This document shows positions 31,017 through 40,104 of a DNA stretch of 64,000 nt, piece after piece; position 1 is the first letter of the stretch; each line of letters starts with the position of its first letter. The position numbers were made by a program, and so were the translations under genes. Source of the stretch: Lishizhenia tianjinensis (GTDB lineage: Bacteria > Bacteroidota > Bacteroidia > Flavobacteriales_D > Crocinitomicaceae); assembly GCA_943330745.2 (NCBI GenBank), contig CALQIX020000004.1, positions 62,001 through 126,000 of the forward strand. The letters run 5' to 3'. The notes beneath the pieces were generated by a model that saw only the letters and a program-made list of their open reading frames with translations, ran no database searches and was not told where the DNA came from.

Positions 31017-31313
31017 TTAATAATTGTTAAACAATTCTATAAATTGACCATCTGCAACAGTAACCACAGCTTTTTTCCACTGTTTACTTTTTTGTTCAAC
31101 TATACCTTTATTTGTATATTTCACAGATGATACACCACCACCATAATTCATTGTACGAACGTCTGTGACACGCACATTGTACAACTTCTCGATAGCACCT
31201 TTAATTTCTAATTTATTCGATTTAAAATCCACTTCAAATGTATAGCTATTTCTCTTTTCAGTTAGAGATGTCGCTTTTTCAGTGATAATCGGTTTTCTTA
31301 TTATTGTCTTCAT
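31017..31313 (-). CDS. rplW: 50S ribosomal protein L23
   Basis: A 98-aa protein at the tunnel exit, docking site for trigger factor and SRP. IRKPIITEKATSLTEKRNSYTFEVDFKSNKLEIKGAIEKLYNVRVTDVRTMNYGG is typical. Spaced 9 bp after rplD. Confidence 0.98.
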   Translation of the reverse strand: MKTIIRKPIITEKATSLTEKRNSYTFEVDFKSNKLEIKGAIEKLYNVRVTDVRTMNYGGGVSSVKYTNKGIVEQKSKQWKKAVVTVADGQFIELFNNY

Positions 31314-31322
31314 TTCTTACTA

Positions 31323-31949
31323 TTAATTCAAAATAGTTTCTAACTTTTCAATTGAACTTACTGAAAGAACAACTTTTTTAGCATTTAATACATCAAAAGT
31401 GTTTACAGAATCAGCGGTTACGACTTTTACCTTACTAAGGTTACGAGCAGAAAGATATACTGGATCATTTTTTGACCCCAATATCAATAATACTTTTTCA
31501 TTATCTAATTTCAACGAAGAAACTAGTGAAATAAAATCCTTTGTTCTTGGTAAATCATAATTCAAATCTTCCAAAACCATCAAAGCATCATTTTGAACTT
31601 TATATGAAAAAGCGGATTTTCTAGCTAAACGTCTAACTTTCGTATTCAATTTGAATTCATAGTTTCGAGGTCTAGGTCCAAAAATACGGCCTCCACCTAC
31701 ACGCGTTCCAGATTTAACACTACCCGCTCTTGCTCCACCAGTACCTTTTTGTTTTTTCAATTTTCTAGTTGAACCAGAAATCTCGTTTCTTTCCTTTGAT
31801 TTATGTGTTCCTTGACGACGATTTGCTAAATGCAAACGAACATCTAGATAAATAGCATGATCATTCGGAGTAATTCCAAAAACATCATCTGATAATGTTA
31901 CTTTATTTGAAGTAACTTCTCCTTTTACATTGTATATTTTAGATTCCAT
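31323..31949 (-). CDS. rplD: 50S ribosomal protein L4
   Basis: A 208-aa tunnel-lining protein, regulator of the S10 operon in enterobacteria. RQGTHKSKERNEISGSTRKLKKQKGTGGARAGSVKSGTRVGGGRIFGPRPRNYEFKLN is the extended loop reaching into the tunnel. Its start overlaps the rplC stop by 1 nt, so the two are coupled. Confidence 0.98.
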   Translation of the reverse strand: MESKIYNVKGEVTSNKVTLSDDVFGITPNDHAIYLDVRLHLANRRQGTHKSKERNEISGSTRKLKKQKGTGGARAGSVKSGTRVGGGRIFGPRPRNYEFKLNTKVRRLARKSAFSYKVQNDALMVLEDLNYDLPRTKDFISLVSSLKLDNEKVLLILGSKNDPVYLSARNLSKVKVVTADSVNTFDVLNAKKVVLSVSSIEKLETILN

Positions 31950-32563
31950 TACTTCTTAATTGTTACTGTTGAACCTTTAGCACCAGGTATTGAACCTTTA
32001 ACTATAATTATATTTCTTTCAGTTAAAACTTTCAAGATTTGTAAATTCGACTGATTCACTCGCTTATTACCCATTTGTCCAGCCATCCGCATTCCTTTAA
32101 ATACACGAGCAGGATATGAACAAGCACCAATCGAACCAGGAGCACGTAATCTATTGTGTTGACCATGAGTAGCTTGACCTACACCAGCGAAGTGATGTCT
32201 ACGAACAACACCTTGGAAACCTTTTCCTTTAGAAGTACCAGTAACATCAACAAATTCACCCTCTTCAAAAACTGCTACATTCACTAAATCACCTAGACCT
32301 AAATTATTAAATCCTTCGAATTCAACTAACTTCATTTTAGGATCAGTGTTCGCTTTCTTAAAATGACCCATCAAAGCTTTGGTTGTATTTTTCTCCTTAC
32401 GAATTCCAAATCCCAACTGGATAGCTTCATATCCATCTCTTTCAGTTGTTTTAACTTGCGTTACTACGCAAGGACCAGCTTCTATAATTGTGCATGGTAA
32501 CGCCTTACCCTCGGCACTGTAGATACTAGTCATACCAACTTTTTTTCCAATAATTCCTGGCAT
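31949..32563 (-). CDS. rplC: 50S ribosomal protein L3
   Basis: A 204-aa protein that initiates 50S assembly. [28 protein letters not shown] and the central extension [53 protein letters not shown] are conserved; the Gln in GVGQATHG corresponds to the residue methylated by PrmB in E. coli. Confidence 0.98.
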   Translation of the reverse strand: MPGIIGKKVGMTSIYSAEGKALPCTIIEAGPCVVTQVKTTERDGYEAIQLGFGIRKEKNTTKALMGHFKKANTDPKMKLVEFEGFNNLGLGDLVNVAVFEEGEFVDVTGTSKGKGFQGVVRRHHFAGVGQATHGQHNRLRAPGSIGACSYPARVFKGMRMAGQMGNKRVNQSNLQILKVLTERNIIIVKGSIPGAKGSTVTIKK

Positions 32564-32580
32564 TTCTACGTTATTATTAA

Positions 32581-32886
32581 TTAAACTTTTATCTCAACAT
32601 CCACCCCACTAGGCAATTCAAGTTTCATCAAAGCATCAACTGTCTTGGATGAAGAACTATAAATATCCAATAATCTTTTGTACGAGCTCAATTCAAATTG
32701 CTCACGCGCCTTCTTGTTAACGTGTGGAGAACGTAACACGGTGAAGATCTTTTTGTTGGTTGGTAATGGAATTGGTCCACTAACTACCGCACCAGTAGAT
32801 TTAACTGTTTTAACAATTTTTTCCGCAGATTTATCAACTAAGTTGTGATCGTACGATTTTAATTTTATTCTTATTTTTTGGCTCAT
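32581..32886 (-). CDS. rpsJ: 30S ribosomal protein S10
   Basis: A 101-aa protein of the 30S head, also the NusE antitermination factor. [58 protein letters not shown] and the end GVDVEIKV are standard. It directly follows fusA (23 bp), with no tuf gene between as in proteobacteria. Confidence 0.98.
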   Translation of the reverse strand: MSQKIRIKLKSYDHNLVDKSAEKIVKTVKSTGAVVSGPIPLPTNKKIFTVLRSPHVNKKAREQFELSSYKRLLDIYSSSSKTVDALMKLELPSGVDVEIKV

Positions 32887-32909
32887 TGTCTTTTAAATTA
32901 AGCTATTAC

Positions 32910-35003
32910 CTAACCTTTCACTTTTGATACTACATCCTCAGATACATTTTTTGGAGCTTCTGCATAATGCGAGAACTCCATTGAAGAGTTAGCACGACCT
33001 GATGTTATAGTTCTTAATTGCGTTACATAACCAAACATTTCTGATAATGGAACATCCGCTTTAAGAACTTTAGCCCCTGCCCTATCATCCATACCTTTCA
33101 TCATACCGCGTCTCCTATTTAAATCAGCTACTACATCACCCATGTTTTCTTCAGGGGTAACAACTTCTAAATTCATGATCGGCTCCAATAAAACAGGTCG
33201 ACAATTTTTTAAAGCTGACCTATAAGCCATTTTCGCACAAAGTTCAAAAGATAATGAATCTGAATCGACTGCGTGGAATGAACCATCAATTAATTCTACT
33301 TTCATTGCATCAACAGGAAACCCTGCCAAAACACCATTTTTCATTGAATCCTTGAAACCTTTCTCAACAGAAGGAATAAATTCTCTAGGAATATTACCAC
33401 CTTTAATACTGTTAACGAATTCAAGACCCACTTTTTCTATGTTATCTTGTGGTGAAATTTTAACAACGATATCAGCAAATTTACCACGACCACCAGACTG
33501 CTTTTTGAAAACCTCTCTATGATCGACACCTTGAGTGATATTCTCACGATATGCCACTTGAGGTGCACCTTGGTTAACTTCCACCCTAAATTCTCGTTTC
33601 AATCGATCTACAATTATTTCAAGATGAAGCTCACCCATTCCACTAATAATCGTTTGACCAGTTTCCTCGTCAGTATTAACACGGAAAGTTGGATCTTCCT
33701 CAGACAATTTAGATAAGCCTATTGATAAACGATCTGTATCTGCTTGAGTTTTGGGTTCAATTGCCAATCCAATTACAGGCTCAGGAAACACCATAGACTC
33801 TAGGATGATTGGTGCATTCTCCGCACACAATGTATCCCCAGTTTTAATATCTTTAAATCCAACTACAGCTCCAATATCACCAGCTCCTAATTCAGGAATT
33901 TGGTTTTGTTTATTGGCGTGCATTTGAAAAATCCTTGAAATACGCTCTTTGTTATCTGATCTTGTATTCAACACATATGAACCAGCGATTAACTTACCTG
34001 AGTAAGCTCGAACGAAACAAAGTCTTCCTACAAAAGGATCAGTAGCAATTTTAAATGCAAGACCAGAAAAAGGCTCATCATACGAAGGCTTTCTAGTCAC
34101 TTCTTCATCTGTTTTAGGATTGATACCTGTAATTCCTTCAATATCCATAGGAGAAGGTAAGATTTCCATTACCATATCAAGCATCGCTTGAACCCCTTTG
34201 TTTTTGAAAGAAGAACCACACATCATTGGAACAACTTTACCAGAAATAGTAGCCGCTCTTAAAGCTGTTAATATTTCTCTCTCAGTTAAAGAATTTTCAT
34301 CCTCGAAAAACTTCTCCATCAGAGTCTCATCAAACTCTGCAACTGCCTCAAGCAATTCACTTCTTAAACGACGAGCATCATCAATAATATCAGACGGAAT
34401 TTCAACCTCTTGAAAAGTCATTCCAAAATCATCTTCATTCCAAACAATCCCTTTAAAGTTAATCAAATCAACAACTCCCTTAAAGTTATCCTCTTCTCCA
34501 ATATTAATCTGTAAAGGTAATGCATGACTTCCAAGCATTTCTTTCACTTGCTTACAAACCATTAAAAAGTCTGCTCCCTGACGATCCATTTTGTTTACAA
34601 AACCAATTCTAGGAACATTATAATTGTTTGCTAGACGCCAGTTTGTTTCAGATTGAGGTTCCACACCATCAACCGCAGAGAACAAAAATACTAATCCATC
34701 AAGAACGCGTAATGATCTATTTACCTCAACAGTAAAATCAACGTGTCCTGGCGTATCAATGATGTTCATGTGATACACTTGACCTCTATAATTCCAATCC
34801 AAAGTTGTTGCAGCAGAAGTAATGGTAATTCCTCGTTCTTGCTCTTGCTCCATCCAATCCATAGTAGCAGCACCATCATGTACTTCACCTATTTTATGGC
34901 TAACACCACTGTAAAATAAAATACGCTCTGTTGTAGTTGTTTTACCCGCATCGATGTGAGCAGCGATACCAATATTCCTTGTATATTTAAGATCTCTTGC
35001 CAT
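32910..35003 (-). CDS. fusA: translation elongation factor G
   Basis: A 697-aa translocase GTPase. G1 [15 protein letters not shown] (residues about 15-29), G2 in [15 protein letters not shown]3 DTPGHVDF, G4 NKMDRQGAD and G5 near GSSFKNKG are intact; the domain IV-V signatures [11 protein letters not shown] and [24 protein letters not shown] are present. All functional motifs look normal. It lies 5 bp after rpsG. Confidence 0.98.
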   Translation of the reverse strand: MARDLKYTRNIGIAAHIDAGKTTTTERILFYSGVSHKIGEVHDGAATMDWMEQEQERGITITSAATTLDWNYRGQVYHMNIIDTPGHVDFTVEVNRSLRVLDGLVFLFSAVDGVEPQSETNWRLANNYNVPRIGFVNKMDRQGADFLMVCKQVKEMLGSHALPLQINIGEEDNFKGVVDLINFKGIVWNEDDFGMTFQEVEIPSDIIDDARRLRSELLEAVAEFDETLMEKFFEDENSLTEREILTALRAATISGKVVPMMCGSSFKNKGVQAMLDMVMEILPSPMDIEGITGINPKTDEEVTRKPSYDEPFSGLAFKIATDPFVGRLCFVRAYSGKLIAGSYVLNTRSDNKERISRIFQMHANKQNQIPELGAGDIGAVVGFKDIKTGDTLCAENAPIILESMVFPEPVIGLAIEPKTQADTDRLSIGLSKLSEEDPTFRVNTDEETGQTIISGMGELHLEIIVDRLKREFRVEVNQGAPQVAYRENITQGVDHREVFKKQSGGRGKFADIVVKISPQDNIEKVGLEFVNSIKGGNIPREFIPSVEKGFKDSMKNGVLAGFPVDAMKVELIDGSFHAVDSDSLSFELCAKMAYRSALKNCRPVLLEPIMNLEVVTPEENMGDVVADLNRRRGMMKGMDDRAGAKVLKADVPLSEMFGYVTQLRTITSGRANSSMEFSHYAEAPKNVSEDVVSKVKG

Positions 35004-35008
35004 TTCTA

Positions 35009-35479
35009 TTAAAATCTAAAATGTGAAAATGCCTTATTAGCTTCAGCCATTCTTATTGTATCTTCTTTTTTCTTGAATGCAGCTCCTTCTTCTTTAGAAG
35101 CGGCGATAATTTCAGAAGCCAATTTTTGAGCCATTGTTTTTTCGTTTCTCTTGCGAGAATATCCAATCAACCATTTCATTGCTAATGATGCTTTTCTTTC
35201 CTCTCTCACAGGTGTAGGAATTTGAAATGTAGCTCCTCCAACCCTGCGACTTCTTACCTCAACAGATGGAGTTACATTTTCAACAGCTTTACGCCATACA
35301 TCTAAACCTTCTTGATCTTCGATTTTTTTATCTACAATTTCAATTGCATCGTAAAAAATTCTAAAAGCAAGGCTTTTCTTTCCATCTAACATTAAGTTAT
35401 TTACAAACTTTGTAACAACCACATCATTAAATTTCGGATCTGGTAGTATCGTTATTTTTTTGGCTTTTCTTCTTCTCAT
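35009..35479 (-). CDS. rpsG: 30S ribosomal protein S7
   Basis: A 156-aa primary binder of the 16S rRNA 3' domain. [38 protein letters not shown] is the standard start and [17 protein letters not shown] the beta-hairpin reaching the E site. Lies 21 bp after rpsL. Confidence 0.98.
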   Translation of the reverse strand: MRRRKAKKITILPDPKFNDVVVTKFVNNLMLDGKKSLAFRIFYDAIEIVDKKIEDQEGLDVWRKAVENVTPSVEVRSRRVGGATFQIPTPVREERKASLAMKWLIGYSRKRNEKTMAQKLASEIIAASKEEGAAFKKKEDTIRMAEANKAFSHFRF

Positions 35480-35500
35480 CTTGCGAAAAATACTTTATTA

Positions 35501-35878
35501 TTATTTTTGTTTAGGTCTTTTTGTCCCGTACTTAGATCTTCTTTGAGTTCTTCCTTGAACACCCGCTGTATCCTCAGCACCACGAACAATGTGATATCTA
35601 ACACCTGGTAAATCTTTAACTCTTCCACCTCTAACCAATACCAACGAGTGCTCTTGAAGATTGTGGCCTTCTCCTCCGATATAAGCATTCACCTCTTTGC
35701 CATTCGTTAAACGCACCCTTGCTACTTTACGCATAGCAGAGTTTGGTTTTTTTGGAGTTGTCGTGTAAACACGCACACATACTCCTTTGCGCTGTGGACA
35801 AGAATCTAAAGCAGCAGACTTACTCTTTTTTACTACCGAAGTCCTTCCTTTCCTAACTAACTGTTGAATTGTAGGCAT
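35501..35878 (-). CDS. rpsL: 30S ribosomal protein S12
   Basis: A 125-aa decoding-centre protein and first gene of the superoperon. [47 protein letters not shown] (wild-type Lys at the streptomycin position) and [18 protein letters not shown] (Asp that is methylthiolated in many bacteria) are all intact. A promoter-like pair lies upstream. The start is preceded by an A-rich stretch without a Shine-Dalgarno sequence, as usual for this phylum. Confidence 0.98.
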   Translation of the reverse strand: MPTIQQLVRKGRTSVVKKSKSAALDSCPQRKGVCVRVYTTTPKKPNSAMRKVARVRLTNGKEVNAYIGGEGHNLQEHSLVLVRGGRVKDLPGVRYHIVRGAEDTAGVQGRTQRRSKYGTKRPKQK

Positions 35879-35927
35879 AAAAACTTTTTATCTTATTATA
35901 ATTTTACTTTTCACACTTTTGGGGGTG

Positions 35928-35957
35928 CAAAGATACTGTATTTATTCTTATTTACAA
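35928..35957 (-). promoter_or_regulatory. promoter of the ribosomal superoperon
   Basis: On the minus strand TATCTTTG (35935-35928) is a full match to the Bacteroidota -7 box TAnnTTTG, and TTG (35957-35955) lies exactly 19 nt upstream, matching the -33 spacing. Transcription would start roughly 40 nt before the rpsL ATG. Confidence 0.65.
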
Positions 35958-36112
35958 GTGCTTGTTAAAAAAATATTGCTTTTTTTTTGAATTACAGGGC
36001 ATTTTTATTGAAAAACAAGCAGTTATCTGTTCAAATTAATCTGTTTTAACTTCCATTTAAAGATAAAAAGTCAAATAAATTATCAATTCGAAATGAAAAA
36101 TAAAATAAACCG

Positions 36113-36120
36113 TAAATTTG
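36113..36120 (+). promoter_or_regulatory. -7 box (TAAATTTG) before def
   Basis: TAAATTTG is a full match to TAnnTTTG, 22 nt before the def ATG. The 264-bp gap 35879-36142 thus holds divergent promoters for rpsL and def; a -33 TTTG is not evident for def. Confidence 0.45.
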
Positions 36121-36142
36121 TCTAAAAAACACTACCTTAAAC

Positions 36143-36730
36143 ATGATACTTCCCATCGTTGCCTATGGCGATCCTGTATTGAAAAAAATAGCGATTGAAA
36201 TTGATCAATCTTACCCGGATCTACACCAATTAATCGAAAACATGTTCGAAACCATGTACAAGGCAAAAGGAGTAGGATTAGCGGCCCCACAAATCGGTAA
36301 AAGCATTAGATTATTTATCGTTGATGGTAGCCCATTTGCAGAGGAAGATGAAGAAGAGGAATTAGATCCAAGAGCTGAAGGGATTTTAAACTTTAAAAAA
36401 ACATTTATTAACCCAATTATTACTAGTGAAACGGGTGATGAATGGGCGTTTAATGAGGGGTGTTTGTCTATTCCTAAAATACGAGAAGATGTCTATCGCC
36501 AAGAGATAATTCAAATAAGTTATTACGATGAAAATTGGGAATGTCATGAAGAAACTTTTAGCGGTTATGCTGCACGAATAATTCAACACGAATATGACCA
36601 TATAGAAGGAGTCCTTTTTACCGATCATTTATCCGTGTTGAAAAGAAAGTTACTTCAAAAAAGATTGACCAACATTTCGAAAGGAATTGTTGACATTGAT
36701 TACAAAATGAAATTCCCTGTTAAAAAATGA
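36143..36730 (+). CDS. def: peptide deformylase
   Basis: A 195-aa metallo-enzyme that removes the formyl group from nascent proteins. Motif 1 GVGLAAPQ (43-50), motif 2 EGCLS (105-109, metal Cys) and motif 3 QHEYDH (148-153, metal His pair and catalytic Glu) are intact. An acidic insert (EEDEEEELDPRAEG, 67-80) between the motifs is common in Bacteroidota. The stop overlaps the next start by 4 bp. Confidence 0.97.
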   Translation: MILPIVAYGDPVLKKIAIEIDQSYPDLHQLIENMFETMYKAKGVGLAAPQIGKSIRLFIVDGSPFAEEDEEEELDPRAEGILNFKKTFINPIITSETGDEWAFNEGCLSIPKIREDVYRQEIIQISYYDENWECHEETFSGYAARIIQHEYDHIEGVLFTDHLSVLKRKLLQKRLTNISKGIVDIDYKMKFPVKK

Positions 36731-37284
36731 AAAAAATAGCAATCTTACTATTTGTCGTTACGCTTGTCGGCTGTTCAAATGATCAATCAAGTACTAAACC
36801 GACTAAAAAAAGTAAAAGTGGCAATGTGAAAGTTGATTTATGGAACGATGTTAAGGACGCAGAGGATTCGTTGTATAGTAAGAAGAATGCGAATAAAGCC
36901 AAAAACATTCACTACATGACCTATTTCTCTAAACTCACTGAATTCTACACAAAGTTCCCAAAGGATCCAAAAGCAGATTCTTGCTTGTTTGCTATTTGTT
37001 CTACCGAAACAGGATTTCCTATTGGTCACGCAAAACACATTGCCATTCAAGAACAATACGGTGATACCTTGATTTTGAAGTATCCAAAATCTAAATTTAG
37101 AAAAATGACGATTCAAAATTTGATCTACATGTATGATCAATCTATTAAAAATAGAAGCACAGCGAAACTGAACTATTACTACAAATTGCTTTTGGCTGAT
37201 TCTCAAACATCTTTAGAGGAGAAAAAAGAAATTGAGTCTCGCTTAAAAACAATAGATGAACCAATAAATTTCAAGAAAAAATAA
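36727..37284 (+). CDS. small lipoprotein of unknown function
   Basis: A 185-aa predicted lipoprotein (MKKIAILLFVVTLVGC, lipobox LVGC at residue 16). The mature part is Lys-rich and helical, with a tetratricopeptide-like run (HYMTYFSKLTEFYTKFPKDPKADSCLFAICSTETG, then FRKMTIQNLIYMYDQ). No recognised family. ATGA overlap with def suggests co-translation, though no functional link to deformylation is known. Confidence 0.65.
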   Translation: MKKIAILLFVVTLVGCSNDQSSTKPTKKSKSGNVKVDLWNDVKDAEDSLYSKKNANKAKNIHYMTYFSKLTEFYTKFPKDPKADSCLFAICSTETGFPIGHAKHIAIQEQYGDTLILKYPKSKFRKMTIQNLIYMYDQSIKNRSTAKLNYYYKLLLADSQTSLEEKKEIESRLKTIDEPINFKKK

Positions 37285-37311
37285 TTTTGTTAATGTTGTG
37301 TTAAAAACCAA

Positions 37312-37339
37312 TTTGAAATCAAAGAATACATTATTTTTG
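37312..37339 (+). promoter_or_regulatory. promoter for the DUF1573 pair
   Basis: TTTG (37312-37315) is separated by 16 nt from TATTTTTG (37332-37339), a full TAnnTTTG match, 27 nt before the ATG at 37367. The spacer is one or more nt shorter than usual. Confidence 0.5.
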
Positions 37340-37366
37340 AATCAATAATTTAAAATTAAAAAAACT

Positions 37367-37822
37367 ATGAAAAATTTATTTTTATCATTTGGACTTGTTT
37401 TAGCTGGTAGTTTCATTTCTGGAAATGCAGTAGCTCAAGTAGAAGTTTCTAAAGGTGCAAAAATCAAATTCAATAAAGAAGTGCATGACTATGGAACCGT
37501 AAAATACGGTGGTGACGGCGCTTGTACATTTGAATTTACAAACGAAGGAAATGAAGCTTTGGTAATATCAAACGCTAAAGGTTCTTGTGGATGTACAGTA
37601 CCAGAATGGCCGAAAGAACCAATTGCTCCAGGAGCTTCTGCTTCAATCAAAGTTAAATATGACACGAATCGTCCAGGCGCAATAAACAAGTCAGTGACAA
37701 TTACTTCCAATGCAGTTAATGTTGAAGGCGGTATCGTTACAGTAAGAATTAAAGGAGAAGTGATGCCTGCTCCAGATAGCGGTGTACCTTCAAATAATTC
37801 TGGTGCTCCAACAAATAACTAA
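37367..37822 (+). CDS. DUF1573 domain secreted protein
   Basis: A 151-aa exported protein (signal MKNLFLSFGLVLAGSFISGNAVAQ). The DUF1573 immunoglobulin-like fold is seen as KEVHDYGTVKYGGDGACTFEFTNEGNEALVISNAKGSCGCTVPEWPKEPIAPGASASIKVKYDTNRPGAINKSVTITSN, including the conserved GSCGCT. The end is Ser/Pro/Asn-rich. The role of DUF1573 is unknown; such proteins are common in Bacteroidota envelopes. A terminator-like hairpin follows 44 bp after the stop, inside the next gene. Confidence 0.85.
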   Translation: MKNLFLSFGLVLAGSFISGNAVAQVEVSKGAKIKFNKEVHDYGTVKYGGDGACTFEFTNEGNEALVISNAKGSCGCTVPEWPKEPIAPGASASIKVKYDTNRPGAINKSVTITSNAVNVEGGIVTVRIKGEVMPAPDSGVPSNNSGAPTNN

Positions 37823-37829
37823 TTGTAAA

Positions 37830-38204
37830 TTGAAGCTAGCATTTTTAACAATTTTACTTCTTATTACCGCCCCTGTATTTTTACAACGGGCGGTTTTTTA
37901 TGCACCCACAAAAGTAGTGCGGTTTCCAAAAACAATGGAGGGAGAAAAATTGAATTATCGCTTCACTATTAAAAATACAGGGGATGCTCCCTTAACTATC
38001 TCCGGTTTTGAAGCAGAATGTACTTGTACCGATGTACAACTTCCTGCCATGCCAATTCAGCCCAATGAAACTGCATTGATTGAAGTTTCATTTGACACCC
38101 GGGGGAAATATTTTTATCAAGATAGAGTGATTTATTTTGCGACGAATACTAAAAGAAAAAGAGAGAAATTACGCTTCAAGGTTTTTGTTATTCCAAAAGA
38201 TTAA
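37830..38204 (+). CDS. second DUF1573-like protein
   Basis: About 124 aa. The frame is open back to 37782, but an overlap with the previous gene makes that start unlikely; TTG at 37830 gives MKLAFLTILLLITAPVFLQ, a signal peptide, 7 bp after the upstream stop. The mature part (VVRFPKTMEGEKLNYRFTIKNTGDAPLTISGFEAECTCTDVQLPAMPIQPNETALIEVSFDTRG) is a DUF1573 fold with ECTCT in place of GSCGCT. The signal-peptide region coincides with a rho-independent terminator-like hairpin. Start choice is uncertain. Confidence 0.7.
   Translation: MKLAFLTILLLITAPVFLQRAVFYAPTKVVRFPKTMEGEKLNYRFTIKNTGDAPLTISGFEAECTCTDVQLPAMPIQPNETALIEVSFDTRGKYFYQDRVIYFATNTKRKREKLRFKVFVIPKD
37866..37899 (+). terminator. terminator-like hairpin inside a coding region
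   Basis: ACCGCCC (37866-37872) pairs with GGGCGGT (37888-37894), with three further base pairs (TGT/ACA) inside, followed by TTTTTT (37894-37899). It would stop transcripts of the first DUF1573 gene but lies within the signal-peptide codons of the second. Confidence 0.65.
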
Positions 38205-38242
38205 TTCGATACTATTTATTTCCTAATTGATAGTTTACTAAT

Positions 38243-38653
38243 TTAATTTAGCTTAATATTTAACGGCAGAATGACTCTTACTCGTTTTTTTACACCTTGA
38301 ACTTCTCCTGGAATCCACTTGGGCATTAACATTAAAACTCTTTTAGCTTCATTAACCAACTGGGCACAACCTAATTGTTTTTCATTTATTTGAATCGTTG
38401 AAATACTGCCATCTTTTTCAACAATAAATTTCATTTCAATTCGTCCATAGAAATTGCTGTCCATACAATCTACCGGAAATTTTAAATTCTCTGCAAAAAA
38501 TTTTTGAAGTTCCAATTCACCACCAGGAAAAGAAGGTTCAATATCTGGAAATTCGACAACACTATCTTCTTTAATCGTAATATCTTCCGCTTTTTGAGCA
38601 ATGGATTCAAAGGTTAAAAACAAAGAGAAGAGTAATACAAGGCAGTTTCGCAT
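38243..38653 (-). CDS. secreted TonB C-terminal-domain protein (copy 3)
   Basis: A 136-aa exported protein (signal MRNCLVLLFSLFLTFESIAQ). The body IEPSFPGGELELQKFFAENLKFPVD...GRIEMKFIVEKDGSISTIQI...LVNEAKRVLMLMPKWIPGEVQGVKKRVRVILPLNIKLN is the TonB C-terminal fold as found in Bacteroidota energy transducers, but with no transmembrane anchor or Pro-rich linker. It is therefore probably not a functional TonB. It is third of three tandem paralogues. Confidence 0.85.
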   Translation of the reverse strand: MRNCLVLLFSLFLTFESIAQKAEDITIKEDSVVEFPDIEPSFPGGELELQKFFAENLKFPVDCMDSNFYGRIEMKFIVEKDGSISTIQINEKQLGCAQLVNEAKRVLMLMPKWIPGEVQGVKKRVRVILPLNIKLN

Positions 38654-38674
38654 ATTAAAGTAAAATTAATTCAA

Positions 38675-39102
38675 TTATTCGTATTTTAGGTTAATGGGGA
38701 TTCTACAAGCTACCCTCTTTTTAATTCCATTTTCTTCAGCGGGAATCCATTTTGGCATAGAACTTAGAACACGAATACATTCAATAGAGATTTGATCACA
38801 TCCTGTATTGTTTTTCATAGTTGAAATGTGAGTGATACTTCCATCTATCTCTACAAAAAACTGCATATAAACACGTCCATTTGCACTCAAGGATATCATG
38901 TATCAAGGTATTTCATATTATCTTTTAAGAACTGTACAAGGCTATCAACACCACCCGGAAATGAAGCGTCCGAAATACCATAATGATCTATAAACTCATT
39001 ATCATCTATTTCATCTATTTCTATCTCATCATTACTTTGAGAAAAGGAACTAAATGCAAAAGTTGATAATGCCACTAAAAAGGCTGTTTTGAATGTATTC
39101 AT
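38675..39102 (-). pseudogene. secreted TonB C-terminal-domain protein (copy 2), frameshifted
   Basis: The first part, from ATG at 39102 (MNTFKTAFLVALSTFAFSSFSQ, then SDASFPGGVDSLVQFLKDNMKYLDT), stops at TGA 38898-38896. The second part, from ATG at 38899 (MISLSANGRVYMQFFVEIDGSITHIS to the end at 38675), continues in another frame. Alignment with copy 1 (NLKYPDTCIALEAKGRVFLRF) shows that a single missing nucleotide after ACATG splits the gene. The stop and the second ATG overlap as ATGA, so re-initiation is possible. It could also be a sequencing error. Confidence 0.7.
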
Positions 39103-39104
39103 TT

Positions 39105-39536
39105 TTAAGGCTTGTTTGGGTTGTACAGAATGGGTAATCTATAAGTAATGCGCTTCGGTTCAAAGTCGCCCTCTTTTAAATCTTGGGTTCCTCCTGGTTC
39201 CCACTTTGGCATCGAACTTAAAATTTCCATACAAGCTATTGCAAATTGATCACAGCCTGTTGAATTTTTTTCAACTTCAATATTCGTAATGCTTCCATCT
39301 GTTTCTACCACAAATCTCAAGAATACGCGCCCTTTTGCTTCCAATGCGATACAAGTATCCGGATATTTTAGGTTTTCTTTAATGAATTTCAGAAGCTCTA
39401 CTTCACCTCCCGGAAACACTGCTGGAATATCAGGATCAACTAATGCAATTTCTTCCTGATTTTCTTTCGTGATTTGCGAAAATGAAATCTCAATGAATGA
39501 TAAAAACGCTAAAAAAAGAAAAAATTTCATCTGCAA
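39105..39536 (-). CDS. secreted TonB C-terminal-domain protein (copy 1)
   Basis: A 143-aa exported protein with a signal peptide (MKFFLFLAFLSFIEISFSQ; ATG at 39536 or 39530). It has the same body as its neighbours: AVFPGGEVELLKFIKENLKYPDTC, GRVFLRFVVETDGSITNIEV, QFAIACMEILSSMPKWEPGG, ITYRLPILYNPNKP. It is the first gene of the leftward tandem array and separated from copy 2 by 2 bp. Confidence 0.85.
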   Translation of the reverse strand: MQMKFFLFLAFLSFIEISFSQITKENQEEIALVDPDIPAVFPGGEVELLKFIKENLKYPDTCIALEAKGRVFLRFVVETDGSITNIEVEKNSTGCDQFAIACMEILSSMPKWEPGGTQDLKEGDFEPKRITYRLPILYNPNKP

Positions 39537-39619
39537 ATGACTTAAAATGAGCTAAATTTAGAGAAAAGATTATGCCATTTTGTAAATTTATCTTTTTAAA
39601 TAAAAATATTCCATTTTAT

Positions 39620-39650
39620 TTTGTTTCCTGACAATAAATTCTTAATATTG
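39620..39650 (+). promoter_or_regulatory. promoter of rplS
   Basis: TTTG (39620-39623), 19-nt spacer, then TAATATTG (39643-39650), one mismatch to TAnnTTTG. The transcript would have a leader of roughly 30 nt before the rplS ATG at 39688. Confidence 0.55.
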
Positions 39651-39687
39651 CACCCCCTTAGTTGAGGGATATTTAATCATAAAGGTC

Positions 39688-40053
39688 ATGGATTTAATTA
39701 AAGAGATTGAAAACGAATTAGTTGAAGCAAACAACTTACCGAAATTTGGCGCTGGAGATACTGTGATTGTATCTTATAAAATTAAAGAAGGAAACAAAGA
39801 ACGTGTTCAGCAATTTCAAGGAGTTGTAATTCAACGTAGAGGATCTGGATCAACTGAAACTTTTACAATTCGTAAAATGTCTGGAAATATCGGAGTTGAA
39901 AGAATTATTCCTGTAACATCTCCCTTTATTGATAAAATTACTGTCGTGAAAAGAGGTTACGTTCGTAGAGCGCGTATATTCTACTTCAGAGAAAGAACTG
40001 GTAAATCAGCAAGAATTAGAGAGAAAAAGAACTTTAAAGTTGCTGCTAAGTAA
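39688..40053 (+). CDS. rplS: 50S ribosomal protein L19
   Basis: A 121-aa protein at the 30S-50S interface. FGAGDTVIVSYKIKEGNKERVQQFQGVVIQRRGSGSTETFTIRKMSGNIGVERIIPVTSPFIDKI and the C-terminal RGYVRRARIFYFRERTGKSARIREKK are standard. It is a single-gene unit with its own promoter and terminator, with no trmD/rimM/rpsP neighbours as in E. coli. Confidence 0.98.
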   Translation: MDLIKEIENELVEANNLPKFGAGDTVIVSYKIKEGNKERVQQFQGVVIQRRGSGSTETFTIRKMSGNIGVERIIPVTSPFIDKITVVKRGYVRRARIFYFRERTGKSARIREKKNFKVAAK

Positions 40054-40077
40054 CATTCAGTTTGTACCAAATAGATT

Positions 40078-40098
40078 AAAGCCTTCATTTTATGGAGG
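40078..40098. terminator. rho-independent terminator after rplS
   Basis: AAAGCCTTC (40078-40086) pairs with GGAGGCTTT (one G-T wobble) over a 7-nt loop, followed by a T run. It is placed between the convergent rplS and FG-GAP gene. Confidence 0.75.
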
Positions 40099-40104
40099 CT
40101 TTTT

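Noticed and set aside
32887-32909. Missing tuf gene between fusA and rpsJ
   Set aside because: In this phylum tuf normally lies elsewhere, so its absence here is ordinary.
35476-35688. Overlapping 70-aa frame within rpsL
   Set aside because: Shadow of the strongly conserved S12 gene in another frame.
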